From positions 60,659,901 to 60,723,900 of the forward strand of contig OY754465.1 in NCBI GenBank assembly GCA_963575645.1: DNA of 64,000 bases, in the 5' to 3' direction. Of the stretch, positions 23,371 through 34,726 are shown in pieces. Source of the DNA: Xanthostigma xanthostigma. Its lineage: Eukaryota; Arthropoda; Insecta; Raphidioptera; Raphidiidae. Position numbers and translations under genes: made by a program. The notes below the pieces were generated by a model. It did no database searches and was not told the DNA's origin. It worked only from the letters and a program-made list of their open reading frames with translations. The stretch's first letter is position 1. Each line of letters begins with the position of its first letter.

Positions 23371-23675
23371 CCACGAATCTAAAAGGCTCGGAAGTTAGAT
23401 GCGAATGCGGGCTTGCGCTTGTACAGTCTGTTGAAGAACTACAAACTCACAACTCAACAAAACTATAATAACAATAACAATTTGACAATAGCGTACTCGA
23501 CAGTACTTTAAAGCAGGAAAGCGACAAGTGACAAAGGCAACGAGCGATCACGGCCAATCACCGACGAGCGCATGTTCCGTGCAGGTAGCTGGGAGGTGGT
23601 GGGAGTCTCAACGGCTCTAAAATGTGCCTTTTCGACGCTGTTTGTGACTAACTTCCGAACCTTTTAGATCCGTGA
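23371..23675. mobile_element. MITE-like element
   Basis: The ends CACGAATCTAAAAGGCTCGG plus AAGTTAG and CTAACTTCCGAACCTTTTAG plus ATCCGTG are inverted with few mismatches. The interior is GC-richer than the flanks and without a frame. The target duplication is unclear. Confidence 0.65.
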
Positions 23676-23706
23676 CACGTACCATGTAGTTGTCCAGTTA
23701 ACCAGG

Positions 23707-24178
23707 GCTGTCAAACTGATTTTTCTAAAGGGCCATTAATAATATTTAGGGTGTGTTAGCGGGACTGACTCTAAATTAAACACTAAAACACGTACTAAAT
23801 TAAAATCTTTATTTATTTAGTTTAAATCAATTTTCATATAAAGGTAATAAAAAGGGTAAATTATTTTGAGCTTGAGGATTCAGACACATGAGGTCTCTTA
23901 TTTTTGATAAGCTCATTGATGTCAGGGGTCATATTTGTTATTTTTGTTGTGTTTCCAGGGACAGGTTCTTTTTATTTTTTGACAATAATTTCGACCGTTC
24001 ACTTTTAACATAAATTTTATTCTGTCGTTTCAAACTAAAAACTATTTTTACATTTTTAACTCTTATATAAAAAGACAATCTGCCATTATGCAATATTTCA
24101 ATTTTTAAATATCATTACAATTTTCAGAATAGATTCTGGTCGCGGGCCGTATTGAGTTGGCCTGAGGACCGAACGCGG
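23707..24178. mobile_element. Truncated hAT-like element
   Basis: The left end CAGGGCTGTCAAACTGAT is a typical hAT terminus. Near the right, CGCGGGCCGTATTGAGTTGG resembles the subterminal region of the same type, but the matching terminus is missing and no duplication can be drawn. Probably an old, broken copy. Confidence 0.45.
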
Positions 24179-24684
24179 CGAATTTCGACATTTTATAGTA
24201 TTATTTGTTTGGCCAAGTCACCAAGATTCAATTCTGATTATGATGTTATTAGAAATACATTTTTAACCTCAACTTAAAGGTTCTTAATTTAACAAAAAAA
24301 AAATGGGGCTCCATTAGACTTCAATAAGCCCTAGGCCCCGAAAAACCTAGATCGCCCCTGAACTTACATATTTTGTGTGATAGTCGTGGATAGCGCCGCC
24401 ACTGGAGTGCATCAAAGTGCATTTTGATAGGTTCATTGCATAACGGGAAATGTAAAGCAACAACATCTGCACAATCAGCGCTACCCAAACCGACAGTTAT
24501 TATTATCAGAGCTGCCGTATCAGGTGCGTTGATTTAAATCGGTTACCTGCATCAGTTCGAAAATGTTTTCATGTGCCGTTTAAATGCATTTTTAATCAGC
24601 TTTCCTGCCCAGCTTCGCCCGGGTAGATTTTTTAATTAGCCAACGAAATAAGGGCATTGCATTTCTCATATACGTCGAACCTGG

Positions 24685-25140
24685 ATAAGCAAGAGTTCAG
24701 GAGACCGCGATTTCTTTTTCGGTTAGGGAGGTTTTTCACTAATCCGAGTTTCTAGCTTTGGCCTTTCTCACTTACAGAGGTCTATAAAAATATAGCAAAT
24801 ATGTATTTATAAGAATGTATATATTATTCGACAAATAATAATAATTAGACATAGATGTTAACAAAAAGAAAACAATGATACAAAAACAATGTTAGTTAAT
24901 TCAGCTATTTATGACTCATTCTTAAATTTCATGGAACTAATTAATACGTTCGACTATCGCTTATAGAGGTACAGGCAAGTAGTAGTCTCAGTTATATACA
25001 GGTCCAAGAGTGAAAAACGTCTTTCTCTTAAAGAGGTTTCTGTTTCTCACTTACAGAGGGTTACAATCACGGTACCTGGCAATTACTCTCACTTAGAGAG
25101 TTTTCTCGCTTACCCAGTTCTCACTCACTCAGGTTTGAAC
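24685..25140. mobile_element. Possible pogo-like element
   Basis: Imperfect inverted ends are GAACCTGGATAAGCAAGAG and CTCACTCACTCAGGTTTGAA. The interior repeats CTCACTTACAGAGG and relatives several times near both ends. The arrangement resembles pogo/Tigger elements, but it is diverged and the TA target is uncertain. Confidence 0.4.
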
Positions 25141-25337
25141 TTTGATTGTAGACATATCTAAGTTTAGCCAGCGCACAGCAATTAAACTTTCGCTCACTGC
25201 TCATATCTGTTTTTTCGAAATGCAAAAATAAGTAGCTTACGTTATTCGCGAAGAAGTGGGTTTTTTAACAGTGAAATATTTTTTCTAATCCGTTCCGTAG
25301 TTCCTGAGTAGCGTCTAAGCCAGCACGCGCATTGACC

Positions 25338-25540
25338 GGCCGTGGTAGCGTGGGTCTGGACATGTCTGCCTGTTTTGCATATAAAGCTGTATCCTGACTA
25401 TGCCGATCGGCAAAGCTGCACTAGTGTGGACTTAACTGTCGGCTTCGTTTACCAGGCGAAACTTCGCCGATCGTAACAGATTTGCCGATCAGCATAGTCA
25501 GGACACAGCTTAAGACCTCAGGTTCGCATCCATCTTGGAT
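25338..25540 (+). repeat. tRNA-derived SINE split by a MITE
   Basis: GACCGGCCGTGGTAGCGTGG (box-A-like, from about 25335) and, after the insertion, CAGGTTCGCATCC (box B) would form one tRNA-like unit if the 126-bp insert plus one TAA were left out. The 3' body after 25540 is AT-rich and undefined. Confidence 0.6.
25385..25510. mobile_element. PIF/Harbinger-type MITE with TAA target
   Basis: The ends are AGCTGTATCCTGACTATGC and GCATAGTCAGGACACAGCT, followed inward by the inverted pair GCCGATCGGCAAA and TTTGCCGATC. TAA occurs directly on both sides (25382-25384 and 25511-25513), as for PIF/Harbinger insertion. It lies inside a SINE, between its A and B boxes. Confidence 0.85.
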
Positions 25541-26212
25541 TAAATATAAAATAGTAAAATTATTACTATTTTCGTTATTAACTGTTAAAATATTAGATTG
25601 AAAAACATTACATTATTATTGAATTTTACTTTACGATGTGAAACACTGGACCAGCACAAACCAGCAAACATTAGTGCAGATTTCATAGTGACATTTCTCA
25701 AGTAGTAAATTAATGAATGAAAAAAACACATCACTAGGACACTAGATCAGTCCAGCGGTTAGACAGAAATTGCAGACGGTAGTGAATGTGCTGCACTCCG
25801 TTAAATAACTTAGGTACATTTAGGAAAAGGCTTTTTTTGCAGGTTGTGCAGGTTCAAGCGTGATAAGTGTGTGCGTTATTTTACAACTATTGTATTGGCA
25901 AAGTTCTGATTCAATCAATGCCCGTTGAGGAGTTTTAGTGTCACTGTAGTGTTTAGATAGTGTCAGTAGCAGTTGCAACTGTAGTGTTAGTATAATCTCA
26001 ATTAAATGATAGGTTAGGTTTGCAGCTGATGTGGTCGGTTGACCAGTGCTGCCACGGAAGTAGCGAGCTTTGATTGCTCTAACACTAACACTATATTCTA
26101 TACTAGTGATGTAACGAATATTCGTATTCGCAAAATTCTAGCTAATATTAATATCGGAAAAAATCATATATTTTTTTAATGTGGAATTAACCCAAGTTTT
26201 TTCGCTTTAACA
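25541..26212. other. Intergenic, no gene recognised
   Basis: No motif, hairpin or repeat partner was seen apart from AT-rich runs. Confidence 0.4.
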
Positions 26213-26400
26213 TCTATACTAATATATAAAGCTCAAGAGTTTGTTTGAACGCGCTAATCTCAGAAACTACTGGTTCAAATTGAAAACATTTTTTTTTGTT
26301 GGATAGCCCATTTATCGAGGAAGGTTATAAGCTATATATCACGCTACGATCATTAGTAGCGGAGCATTAATAAAAAATGTTGCAAAATGTATCTCAAAAA
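26213..26400 (+). mobile_element. Helitron 5' fragment
   Basis: TCTATACTAATATATAAAGC and the following TTGGATAGCCCATTTATCGA, ATCACGCTACGA and GCGGAGCAT blocks match the Helitron at 16859. The 3' half with the hairpin and CTAGT is missing. Confidence 0.7.
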
Positions 26401-26454
26401 TACGCTTCTATTCAGATGAAATGAATACTCATATTAGCGTTGTAACTACACAAC

Positions 26455-26490
26455 GTCGGATGGCTCAATCGGTAGAGCATGCGACTGTCA
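26455..26490 (+). repeat. tRNA 5'-half fragment
   Basis: GTCGGATGGCTCAATCGGTA followed by GAGCATGCGACT has a complete D-arm and box A of a tRNA. The T-arm and acceptor 3' strand are missing. It is a SINE head or a tRNA fragment, not a tRNA gene. Confidence 0.55.
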
Positions 26491-27205
26491 TTATCAATTA
26501 GGAATATTACGAAGAAATTACACTTCAAACGTCTGCCATTTTTTTCTCATTTAGGTCCAGTGTTGTGTTTGAAGATCTTATATTATTCTTGGAAGCGAAA
26601 GATCAATCTTACGAATAAATTCTAATTCATATGCTAATCAACACTGGTGCAACTATTAAAAATTAAAATACTGTATGCATAACTCGAATCCCATAAATAC
26701 CGAATATGCGTAAGAGAACAAATATAAGTAAAAAATGAATTTTATGCAGATTTTGTTGCTTGTGTACATTTCATTTAGTATTCAGAGTTGAAAGACGTCG
26801 TATCTATATACACACACGAGTTACTAAACTGCTATTATTCAAATTAGTTGTACGGCGGATGCGCGATCCGGAAGTGATATATCGTGTTCTGGCCTTATGA
26901 CTGATCGACACCGAAGACTGACGAATATTCGATTTTCGATGCAATATAATGGATTCTCGGTTCTCGCTGGTTCCCATTTGCTTGGACCGTTTAACCTGTT
27001 ACTTGCATTTTACGTAATGAATATTCCATACGGCACTGTACCAAAGAAACTGATAATCTAATGGCCATATTCATCGAACACTATTAAAGATAGAAATTAA
27101 TAATATTTTTTGTTAATATATATATTTTATTTATTTAATAATCTTTGAACAAATTTATTCGTTACAATAAAATTTACTTTGTAGTAGTCATGTCCATTTG
27201 TTGAA
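26491..27205. other. Intergenic, no gene recognised
   Basis: AT-rich sequence without repeats shared with the rest of the window. Confidence 0.4.
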
Positions 27206-27668
27206 TAAGAATTGGAAAATCACAGGAAAGTGGACAGGTTAAAGATAAGATAACACCTTTCTTTATAAAGTATAACGTTTCGCTGTTATATTACAGCATC
27301 TTCAGACTGAAAATTTGATACAAAGAATTAGTTACATTAAGTTCTCAACAAAAATGTTACAATTTGCGTACCTTTTTATATTGATGTTAAGTCAAATTTT
27401 ATAACAAAAACCGGCATTTTAATGATCATAAAACGTTTCTTCTACCATATCAAGTTAGACTCATTTATAAAATTTGACTCAATGACATCAATATAAAAAG
27501 GTACGCAAATTGTAACATTTTTGTTGAGAACTTAATGTAACTAATTCTTTGTATCAAATTTTCAGTATCTGAAGATGCTGTAATATAACAGCGAAACGTT
27601 ATACTTTATAAAGAAAGGTGTTATCTTATCTTTAACCTGTCCACTTTCCTGTGATTTTCCAATTCTTA
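27206..27668. mobile_element. Foldback element with two hammerhead-like cores
   Basis: Arms of about 200 bp (27206-27405 and 27465-27668) are inverted, with outer ends TAAGAATTGG and CCAATTCTTA and a short spacer. Each arm carries the core CTGAAGA, T, GCTGT/ACAGC hairpin, GAAACG, reading outward (minus 27306-27275; plus 27568-27599). The core order is the same as in the Penelope-like copies at 9890, 19018, 32087 and 33686, although the rest of the sequence is different. So this may be a second Penelope-like family. Confidence 0.7.
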
Positions 27669-28090
27669 ATAAAATTTACTTTCAATCACCAACCAAATTA
27701 TCAGGTAAAGTAGTTAGTTGAAGGATAAATACACACTGCACTATACTCCTTGGTATTTTTGTTGAATATTTTGACGTTCACCCAAAAATTCGACCGATGG
27801 CGTTAGTGTAAACGTCAGAAAAGTTTCATTAAAATAATAATGTTTTATCCTAAAACCCAATTGCTCACAAAACTACCACGAACTTTCATATTATACTAGT
27901 GAAAGTAACGAATGAATAAAAATTTTAAAAAATCTGCAATCAAAAAATTGTTGATGTCAGATGACGTTTAATGGTCATTTATATAATCAGTGAATTTTTA
28001 TATTCACTAATTCATATTGTGAGTATTCACTAACTATGCGTGATACGATTCTAGCATTGTAATTAGTGAAAATTCACTGATTCGTGTTTT
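27669..28090. other. Intergenic with short inverted motifs
   Basis: TAGTGAA/TTCACTA-type motifs recur between 27985 and 28085. No gene. Confidence 0.4.
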
Positions 28091-28974
28091 AGTGGAGTGG
28101 ATTGAGAAACAAAACCTTGAATCCGATGTGTCTCGAATCGAAAAATGCTTCCTACAAAAACTGTAGAGTAGAGCTGCCCCGGCATTTTGGTATAGTTTGT
28201 GACCGCATGTCGAAGGAGGCGGCGGGGGATATGCCGCTTTAAAGTTTCGGAAAACTTTAAATTTAATACTTTTCTTTAGCTACGAAGCAAAATTCAATTG
28301 AATTTAGCTACGTAGCTAAAGGAAAAGTAATTTTGACGACATAACATAAGAGAGAAACAGTTTATGTAACAATACTTTATTTCGCCCACCAGCAGTTGAG
28401 TTTGAGAGTAATTTTTTTTCACTTGTCACATAAAAGTAGATAAAAAAAGAAAAAAAAATGGCGTCCGGTTTAGGTCAATACGTCAATTAAAACCAAAGTT
28501 ACGGGAGATTTTAAAAAATCGTTTTCCTCCTCTCCTACCGGTTCTAACTGATCCACCGCGTCCAGCTTCCGGTGCAAAGAAAGGGTCTTTAGTACTTTTG
28601 CTATAAAAAGAAAATTAAGCTCCTAGCTGCAATGGTTTTTTTAAAAAATGGCATTCAAATTTTTCAAATTTCGCGCACTAAAATGGCGATATCTCGCGTA
28701 CTGGTAGTCTAATCAGACCCGGTCTGGATCGAGCTTACGCGGATTCTTTTTTCTACAACTTTTGTTGGAACATCCCCCCCCCGATAATAATGGCCGAGTT
28801 ATGGGGCAAAAACGGGTTTTCCGAAACTTTAAAGCGACATATCCCCCGCCGCCCCCTCCGACATGCGGTCACAAACTATACCAAAATGTCGAAGGAGCTC
28901 GACTCTACAGTTTTTGTATAGGAAACATTTTTCGATTCGAGACACACCGATTTGAAATTCCCAATCCACTCCAT
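28091..28974. mobile_element. Foldback element with GC-rich arms
   Basis: Arms of about 165 bp: the left (28091-28255) has GGAGTGGATTG, TTCGAGACACA on the other strand, and GTATAGTTTGTGACCGCATG followed by a GGCGGCGGGGGATATG block. The right (28812-28974) is its inverse. Most pairs are preserved across the arms. The spacer near 28280-28370 holds a small palindrome around CTACGTAG. The open frame across the right arm (28762-29079) is a by-product of the arm. Confidence 0.8.
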
Positions 28975-30107
28975 TATTTAGAGAGTAATGATATAGTTTT
29001 TGTTGCCCACAACCGTAGATGTGGCTATGGTAAAGTTGCAGTTGTGGACATCGGAAATATGCATACCCGTTACTTGTAAATTATGTATACAGTGTACATG
29101 CGGACAAAATAATTACAGTACACCGCAGAATGTGTATCGGCCTGTCAAGACCGCGCTGTGGCCCCGGGGGCAGATCTACATCTCCGTGAGCCCGTTACGA
29201 GGGCTTTATTTTTTCACAGCAAAGCGTTGCTTTTTGCAAAAATAGACAAAACAAGGAAAACTATAATTATTCATTATAGCGAAATCCATTCTTTTTGATG
29301 TGAAACATCTATAGGCGCACGTAAAACAGATTTTTGGCGTGGCGACGCGTCGCCACGCAATCGACTGTGCGATACCTATAGTGTATATTCCACAGGGTAT
29401 ACAGTGTTGTTTACTATTATAATTAAAGTGTGCATTCATCTGTGCATTAAGCACGCGTATATTTGGTGTGTTTGAAGTGCCAGTAAATGTAAAATCTACT
29501 CTCTTGGTAGATTAAATAATTATGTTTCACATCTGCCAGGCGTCCAGCGACGGCTCACATTTTTTTTTGTTTTGCTGTTAACTGCTGCATATAGTCAGTT
29601 TTGACTTGAGTAAAGAACTTTTTGACATGTTTGAACTGATTCATGATAAAAACCTTAACTATTGTACGTTGATGGAAATCAGGAAAAATGTCACATTTTC
29701 TCACTCAAAGATTTCTTTTACTGTATTCTGTCAGTCGAGATTCCTGCCAATATCTGTGCAGTTATTCAAAACGCTCCTGTCACATTGTGACATTCCAGTA
29801 ACCTTGGCATATTTGAATGGTAACCTGAGGCGTTTCTTATATGCAATATCCAGCTGTGTCGATGCGAAGTTACGCTGCTGAAGCCAGTGTCTCAGTGGCG
29901 TGTGAGCAATTGACCGAACTTGTAGTTGACGAGATTAGTTGCAGAGATTTGTGTGTGTGATTTATAGCTTTAGTCCGCGATTTTGTCCATTTTGCTTAAA
30001 GATTCTCTCAGTTAATGTTGGTTTTAACGGGCATTTACGGCTCAAAAAGATCCTATATTTTAAGTTTTGTTCAGTCGTTACCGATACCCATTGACCGACA
30101 AAAATTT
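28975..30107. other. No gene recognised
   Basis: Several plus-strand frames of 80-105 codons occur (for example 29606-29881), but none shows a domain, splice signals or favourable codon pattern. A CG-rich inverted motif GGCGTGGCGACGCGTCGCCA is at about 29335-29355. Confidence 0.4.
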
Positions 30108-30715
30108 TAAAAAAATTCCAGCCAATTGGGCGACGGGACCATTACAACTTCAAAATGTTGACATTTGATACAGTATAATAAAGAAAATAAAATTTCTGAT
30201 ATTGCATGAGATGACGCGGGTAATGTCTAGTATTCAATATATTTGCTATTCGTTGCCATGGTTACTACATAATATGTTCTGCGTCATGTAAAAATTAATC
30301 AAAGCAGGCTTAACTAGTTTATTTCTGACAGATCAACAAAACACAAACAGAACACAAACTTTTTTGCGAAACTTTCTTGAAAAAATAAATAGATTATAGA
30401 ATAATAAGCCGTTATATGAAAAGTATACCAATATTATATAAAAAAACACCATTATAGCATATATCTCTTCTCCGCATGCTCCGATTTTTCCCAAAAACAC
30501 TAGAGCTCTTCATATTTGCATATCAAACATCCTCTCAAAATTTAATATCAATCCGCTTGACCGTTTAACCTGTATCATGTTCACAGACTAACAGACGCAC
30601 AGAGTTTTTCCAAAAATATGTTTTTTGGATTCGGGGGACCTCAAAACTAAAATATATTGTAAAATTTTGAAAAGTGCTTTTTGACATTCCCCACTAAGGG
30701 TTGGAATGATAAAAA
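30108..30715 (+). repeat. Dispersed Helitron-like repeat, forward copy
   Basis: Forward partner of 22305-22690, and in its centre also of 56440-56690 on the minus strand. ACGCGGGTAATGTCTAGT at about 30215-30232 resembles a Helitron 3' end. It has no coding capacity. Confidence 0.6.
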
Positions 30716-32086
30716 CGTTCTGTCATCCAGATGGTACCTGAAAATCACGCGTATCAGGTTTAAGAAACTATGTCAAAAATTAATAAATTTAATTTTTACT
30801 GGACTTCAAACTGTCTTCCATTTCGTTTGGTATTTAACGGCTTAAAAACTAAGTTTTTCGACGTTATCTGACACCAAAGAAATAACAGATAGATCTCCCG
30901 TTATAATTGTAAAAAAAAAGAACTCGCGGTTCTCTTCAACTGTATCGACGGTCCGTTGTTTTTTTATAACAATTGCACATCAACGGCGCGATGTGAGTTT
31001 ATCTGGTGACACTTTTAGTAAATGTATGATCGCATTATTGATAATTTTACTAATGACACTGAGAAAAAACCGTATCTACAGTGGCATCAGCGTGCCGACG
31101 TAATGCGACAAACATTGTTTGAAAAAAAAAAACATTAACTGGCGAATTATGTACACGAAATATCAGACAATCCTATATACTCTGTTGCACCGTCATTTTA
31201 CAAATGCGACAGCAGTTGTCAATTTGTCATCACGTTATAATTTGTTCTCCAACGTATACCTGGACAAAAAATAAAACCGTCGAATGTTTTGTATTATGTT
31301 TTTATCTTCGCGTAAGGTTTTTTAACTATTCGGTGCAGAATTGTGTTTCAACTGGTGGTGTGCCGAATCGTTAAAAATGTATATCCGCGGATACGGATCT
31401 GAATACGGATTGAGGATTCAAGATCCGCGTATACGGATACGGTTCTTAACTTTCTTAGAGTACGCGGCGGTAAATATTGCACATCGATCTTTGAAAAAAG
31501 ACTATCTGATTCTGTTATGGGAAAAAGTTCTTGACCTCTTTAAGAGTTAACTCTCATAAATTTTGATTCAGGGTGTTAATTTCAGGGGATTGAAAAGAAT
31601 CTTCAAGACTGCCTGATTATGGTCCACTAAAGAAAACTCGTTTAAATTTTATTCAGTTATCAAAGGAGATTTGGAACTATATTTTAATTTAATAAAAAAT
31701 GTTTGAGAACAGCCGACAAAAGCTGCAGTGCTGCCGGCTTTTCGTGAAGTGTTTACCGTACTTAGTTTGTTTAATTGGCCGGTCATTAGATGTTGATTAA
31801 AACAATATAAACTTTTCACAAGGCTATTGACATGTTTCGGCTATATTACAGACTCAGCATGGCGTTGCTCTGTCGCCCAACTTACACCTAATTTGGAAAA
31901 AACAAGCTACAAAGTGTGAAAACTTAATTGACCCTAACGCACCAGTCATAATATACAAGCTGTTGAGTTGAAATGTTACGCGCGATAATTTCAAACGTCA
32001 ACTTTAAATCGATAAAGAGAACAATAAAATATAAATACCAAGATCCCAGATCCGCCAGACCTACGCCATTTCAGTATCATTCATTA
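30716..32086. other. No gene recognised
   Basis: AT-rich. Near 31381-31442 a run of short units such as ATCCGCGGATACGGA and GGATACGG forms imperfect palindromes. No other structure. Confidence 0.4.
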
Positions 32087-32311
32087 TTCAATAAATAAAA
32101 TTATCGACCAATTTTTCAGACAATATATTAACAAAATATATAATTAATACATTAACGTTTCGATCCGGATTTGGATCTTCTTCAGATCTAAATCCGGATC
32201 GAAAAGTTAATGTATTAATTATATATTTTGTTAATATATTGTCTGAAAAATTGGTCGATAATTTTATTTATTGAAGAGTTCTAATCAGACGTTAATCAAA
32301 GATTTGAATAT
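32087..32311. mobile_element. Penelope-like terminal element, copy 3 (palindrome)
   Basis: Two ends of the family stand head to head. The left part is AATAAATAAAATTATCGACC through ACGTTTCGATCCGGATTTGG; the right part is its inverse, ending AGAGTTCTAATCAGACG. Only the left half keeps the full core (minus 32186-32155); the right half lacks CTGAAGA and reads GGATCGAAAAG. It is almost a perfect palindrome, so recent or homogenised. Confidence 0.7.
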
Positions 32312-32460
32312 TCAATATTCTCTCATTTTAGGCTCGATTTTTAAGATTAACAAATCTGGGAAATTGATCCAAAAACGTCAATTAGAATTTATTTAATTTA
32401 ACAGCATCGGTACGCGATTTAGCTATAGGCAACCCATGTGCGATTTATCAATGTATTATA

Positions 32461-32667
32461 ATGTTTATCAGTGATGGCGAACTTTTTTCAGAAGTGGGTG
32501 AAATTTTGTTAATTATTTATGTACCTACTAGCTCGTGGGCAACCAATTCAATGGCGTTACATATAATAAGCATTGGTAGCTCAGTGGTAGGATGCTGGCA
32601 TATCACGCGGCCGGTCTGGGTTAGATTACCGACAGTTGCACGCAATTATTTGTTGTTTTTTTTTTAA
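32461..32667. other. Flank containing the tRNA-like unit; no protein gene
   Basis: The open frame across this stretch includes the tRNA-like element and ends in the T-run behind it. I do not call it coding. Confidence 0.4.
32570..32640 (+). pseudogene. tRNA-like sequence (Gly-type ends) or SINE head
   Basis: GCATTGGTAGCTCAGTGGTA matches the acceptor and D-arm of a tRNA-Gly type molecule. GGGTTAGATTACC is a degraded box B, and the acceptor 3' side GTTGCA pairs in part. The anticodon loop is too long and the T-loop is changed (GTTAGATTA), so it is not a functional tRNA. A T-run follows at 32649. Confidence 0.55.
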
Positions 32668-32778
32668 ATATTTGAGTTAAAAAAACAATATTTGCAGTAA
32701 ATCTGCGAACATTTTGAGCACGATCTGTCTGTGTTTTCTTATTTATTATTTGCAGTAAACCTGCGAAAAAATTTAAAA

Positions 32779-32970
32779 TTACAGAAGTGAAACTTCTAGT
32801 TGCAAATCAAACGATTGCATTTGGACAAAAAATGTGTTACGAGATAGTTCCACGTTCAGATTAACTTATACAGACCAAATATCTGAACGTGAAACTACCT
32901 CGTAACACATTTTTTCCACTTGTCCAAATGCAATCGTATGATTTGCAACTAGAAGTTTCAATTCTGTAAT
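32779..32970. mobile_element. Short foldback MITE
   Basis: Arms of about 90 bp: the left has TTACAGAAGTGAAACTTCTA, GATTGCATTTGGACAA and TGTGTTACGAG. The right has the inverse of each in reverse order, ending ATTCTGTAA. The spacer is about 10 bp. It would form a nearly complete hairpin. Confidence 0.8.
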
Positions 32971-33685
32971 GCGTTCTCGTAACATATTTTTAATTTTTTT
33001 AGTATTATTGACTGTTCTCTCTTTTATGATATAAAAAATGAGTTTATAGAAATAAACACGTGGATCATTTAAAAAGTCTGCGTGGATCAGTGTCTGACCC
33101 GCGAGTCATAGGTTCGCCAATATATATTATCTAACTTACAATCTTTGTCATTATCAAATAACAGATGAGGGTATATATTTCTAATACCGGATCTTAGACT
33201 ACAAACACACCTAAAATTTGATTTTATATAACCACAATTGGAGGCTAACGTCAAATCAGATTTTCTGCGCGAGTTCGTACAGAAATACTGATGTTGTTAT
33301 TATATTGTCGCGTTTTAAGCAAATTCTATTTTAATGCTTTCCGAATAAATCATAAAAAAAACAACGCTAGATTTTCCCCTTACTCTATTTCTGTGATCAG
33401 ATTGGCTGGCTAGACCGTCTCGTCTTGCCAGCACGACAAAATACTAGATAAACATGCGAATGTGCAAATTTTCGTGTGTATAATATCGAACGAGTCAGCG
33501 ACCTCGAAATAATTTGTTCAGATGGTGTTTTTAATCGTTTCCACGAATTTGACGTTTGGCGTTTTGTATGCGGAGTTGACTTTGATTCAGAACGACGCAC
33601 TTTCACGCATTCTAATGTCGAAACAATTCACTTTTGACACTGACTGTATACCTTGGAGTAAAATAATAGTTTAAAAAAGCTTATT
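32971..33685. other. No gene recognised
   Basis: AT-rich. A minus-strand frame of 69 codons near 33400-33600 is rich in Arg and Ser and lies in a slightly GC-richer block, but has no recognisable domain. Confidence 0.4.
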
Positions 33686-34022
33686 CAAATCTTTGATTAA
33701 CGTTTGATTACAACTCTTCAATAAATAAAACCATCGACCAATTTTTCAGACAAATATATTAACAAAATATTTAAAAATTAATACATTAACGTTTCGGTCC
33801 GGATTTGGGTATTCTTATTATTTTTTCAATATTTGATAATGAAAAACTTAAAGCGAATTTTTTCAAAAACCAATTAGAAACTAATTATTAATTAATTTTT
33901 ATATTTTTTCGATCAGTTCTGAAGAAGATTCAAATCCGGACCGAAACGTTAATGTATTAATTTTTATATTTTTTGTTAATATATTAGTCTGAAAAATTGG
34001 TCGGTAACTTTATTTATATATA
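33686..34022. mobile_element. Penelope-like terminal element, copy 4
   Basis: Inverted copy pair with a longer spacer. The left half has a degraded core (33789-33814). The right half has a good one on the plus strand (33919-33949: CTGAAGA, A, GATTC/GGACC with mismatches, GAAACG). Outer ends match those of copies 1-3. Confidence 0.6.
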
Positions 34023-34607
34023 GCTTGTGCCCATCCTGAAGGTCCATTAAAAAATATTGGAATATTGGTGAAAACATTTTTGAAATCGGATGAGTAGTTC
34101 CGGAGATTGCCTTCGATATCCAAACTTACAAGCTTTACATCTTTATATGATGGTAATAATATTAGTACCTATAGATTTTTAGTGATCCAGAAAAATATGT
34201 TGGCAATATCAGAAACAGTTCGGTAAAATTAGATACTATTTTTTATTATACTTCAAAATTAATTAATTTTTTATTGCGATCGACGTATTGATTAAAAATA
34301 GCATATGTAACCTATACCATCTCACCCGTGCCACTTAAATTACGCAAAATAATAGTTCAGCGATCATATTATTATGTGTAATGTAATTTCATAATATTTT
34401 CATTTCTTCAGTTTTTGCAAAAAGTCAGTACGTCTGCTTTCTATCTCGTTTTAAAAAAATATAGTTATACGTTTTCATGTTAATTATTGCCGGATTATTC
34501 GACTTAAAGATAATTACATAATGCATAATATAACAAACGCAATAGTGTCAACACTTTTTACTCGGGAGCACGACATCAAACAGTTTTATAGTGGACATAT
34601 CGAATTA
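34023..34607. other. No gene recognised
   Basis: The first 120 bp resemble a retroposon segment of the type AAATCGGATGAGTAGTTCC. The remainder is AT-rich and featureless. Confidence 0.4.
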
Positions 34608-34724
34608 CAGTGTAAACTCTTTATAACGAAACTCAAGGGACCGAGCATTTTTTATCGTTATAGAGAGTTACCGTTATATGGAGGGAAGAAAGAAAAACAA
34701 CCAAATTAACAATAATCTTCAATG
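34608..34724 (+). mobile_element. pogo/Tigger-like element, 5' fragment
   Basis: Starts CAGTGTAAACTCTTTATAAC after TA and keeps the subterminal blocks and GGAGGGAAGAAAGAAAAA. It ends at the TA target of the complete copy at 34727. The rest of this copy was not found beyond 35119, so it was already partial or was lost. Confidence 0.75.
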
Positions 34725-34726
34725 TA

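Noticed and set aside
28762..29079. Proline-rich frame of 105 codons
   Set aside because: Lies largely in the right arm of a foldback element; the proline run is the CCCCCGCCGCC block of the arm.
29606..29881. 91-codon frame as a real gene
   Set aside because: No domain, no splice or promoter context, and composition like chance frames nearby.
32570..32640. Functional tRNA-Gly gene
   Set aside because: The acceptor and D-arm fit, but the anticodon loop is too long and box B is degraded.
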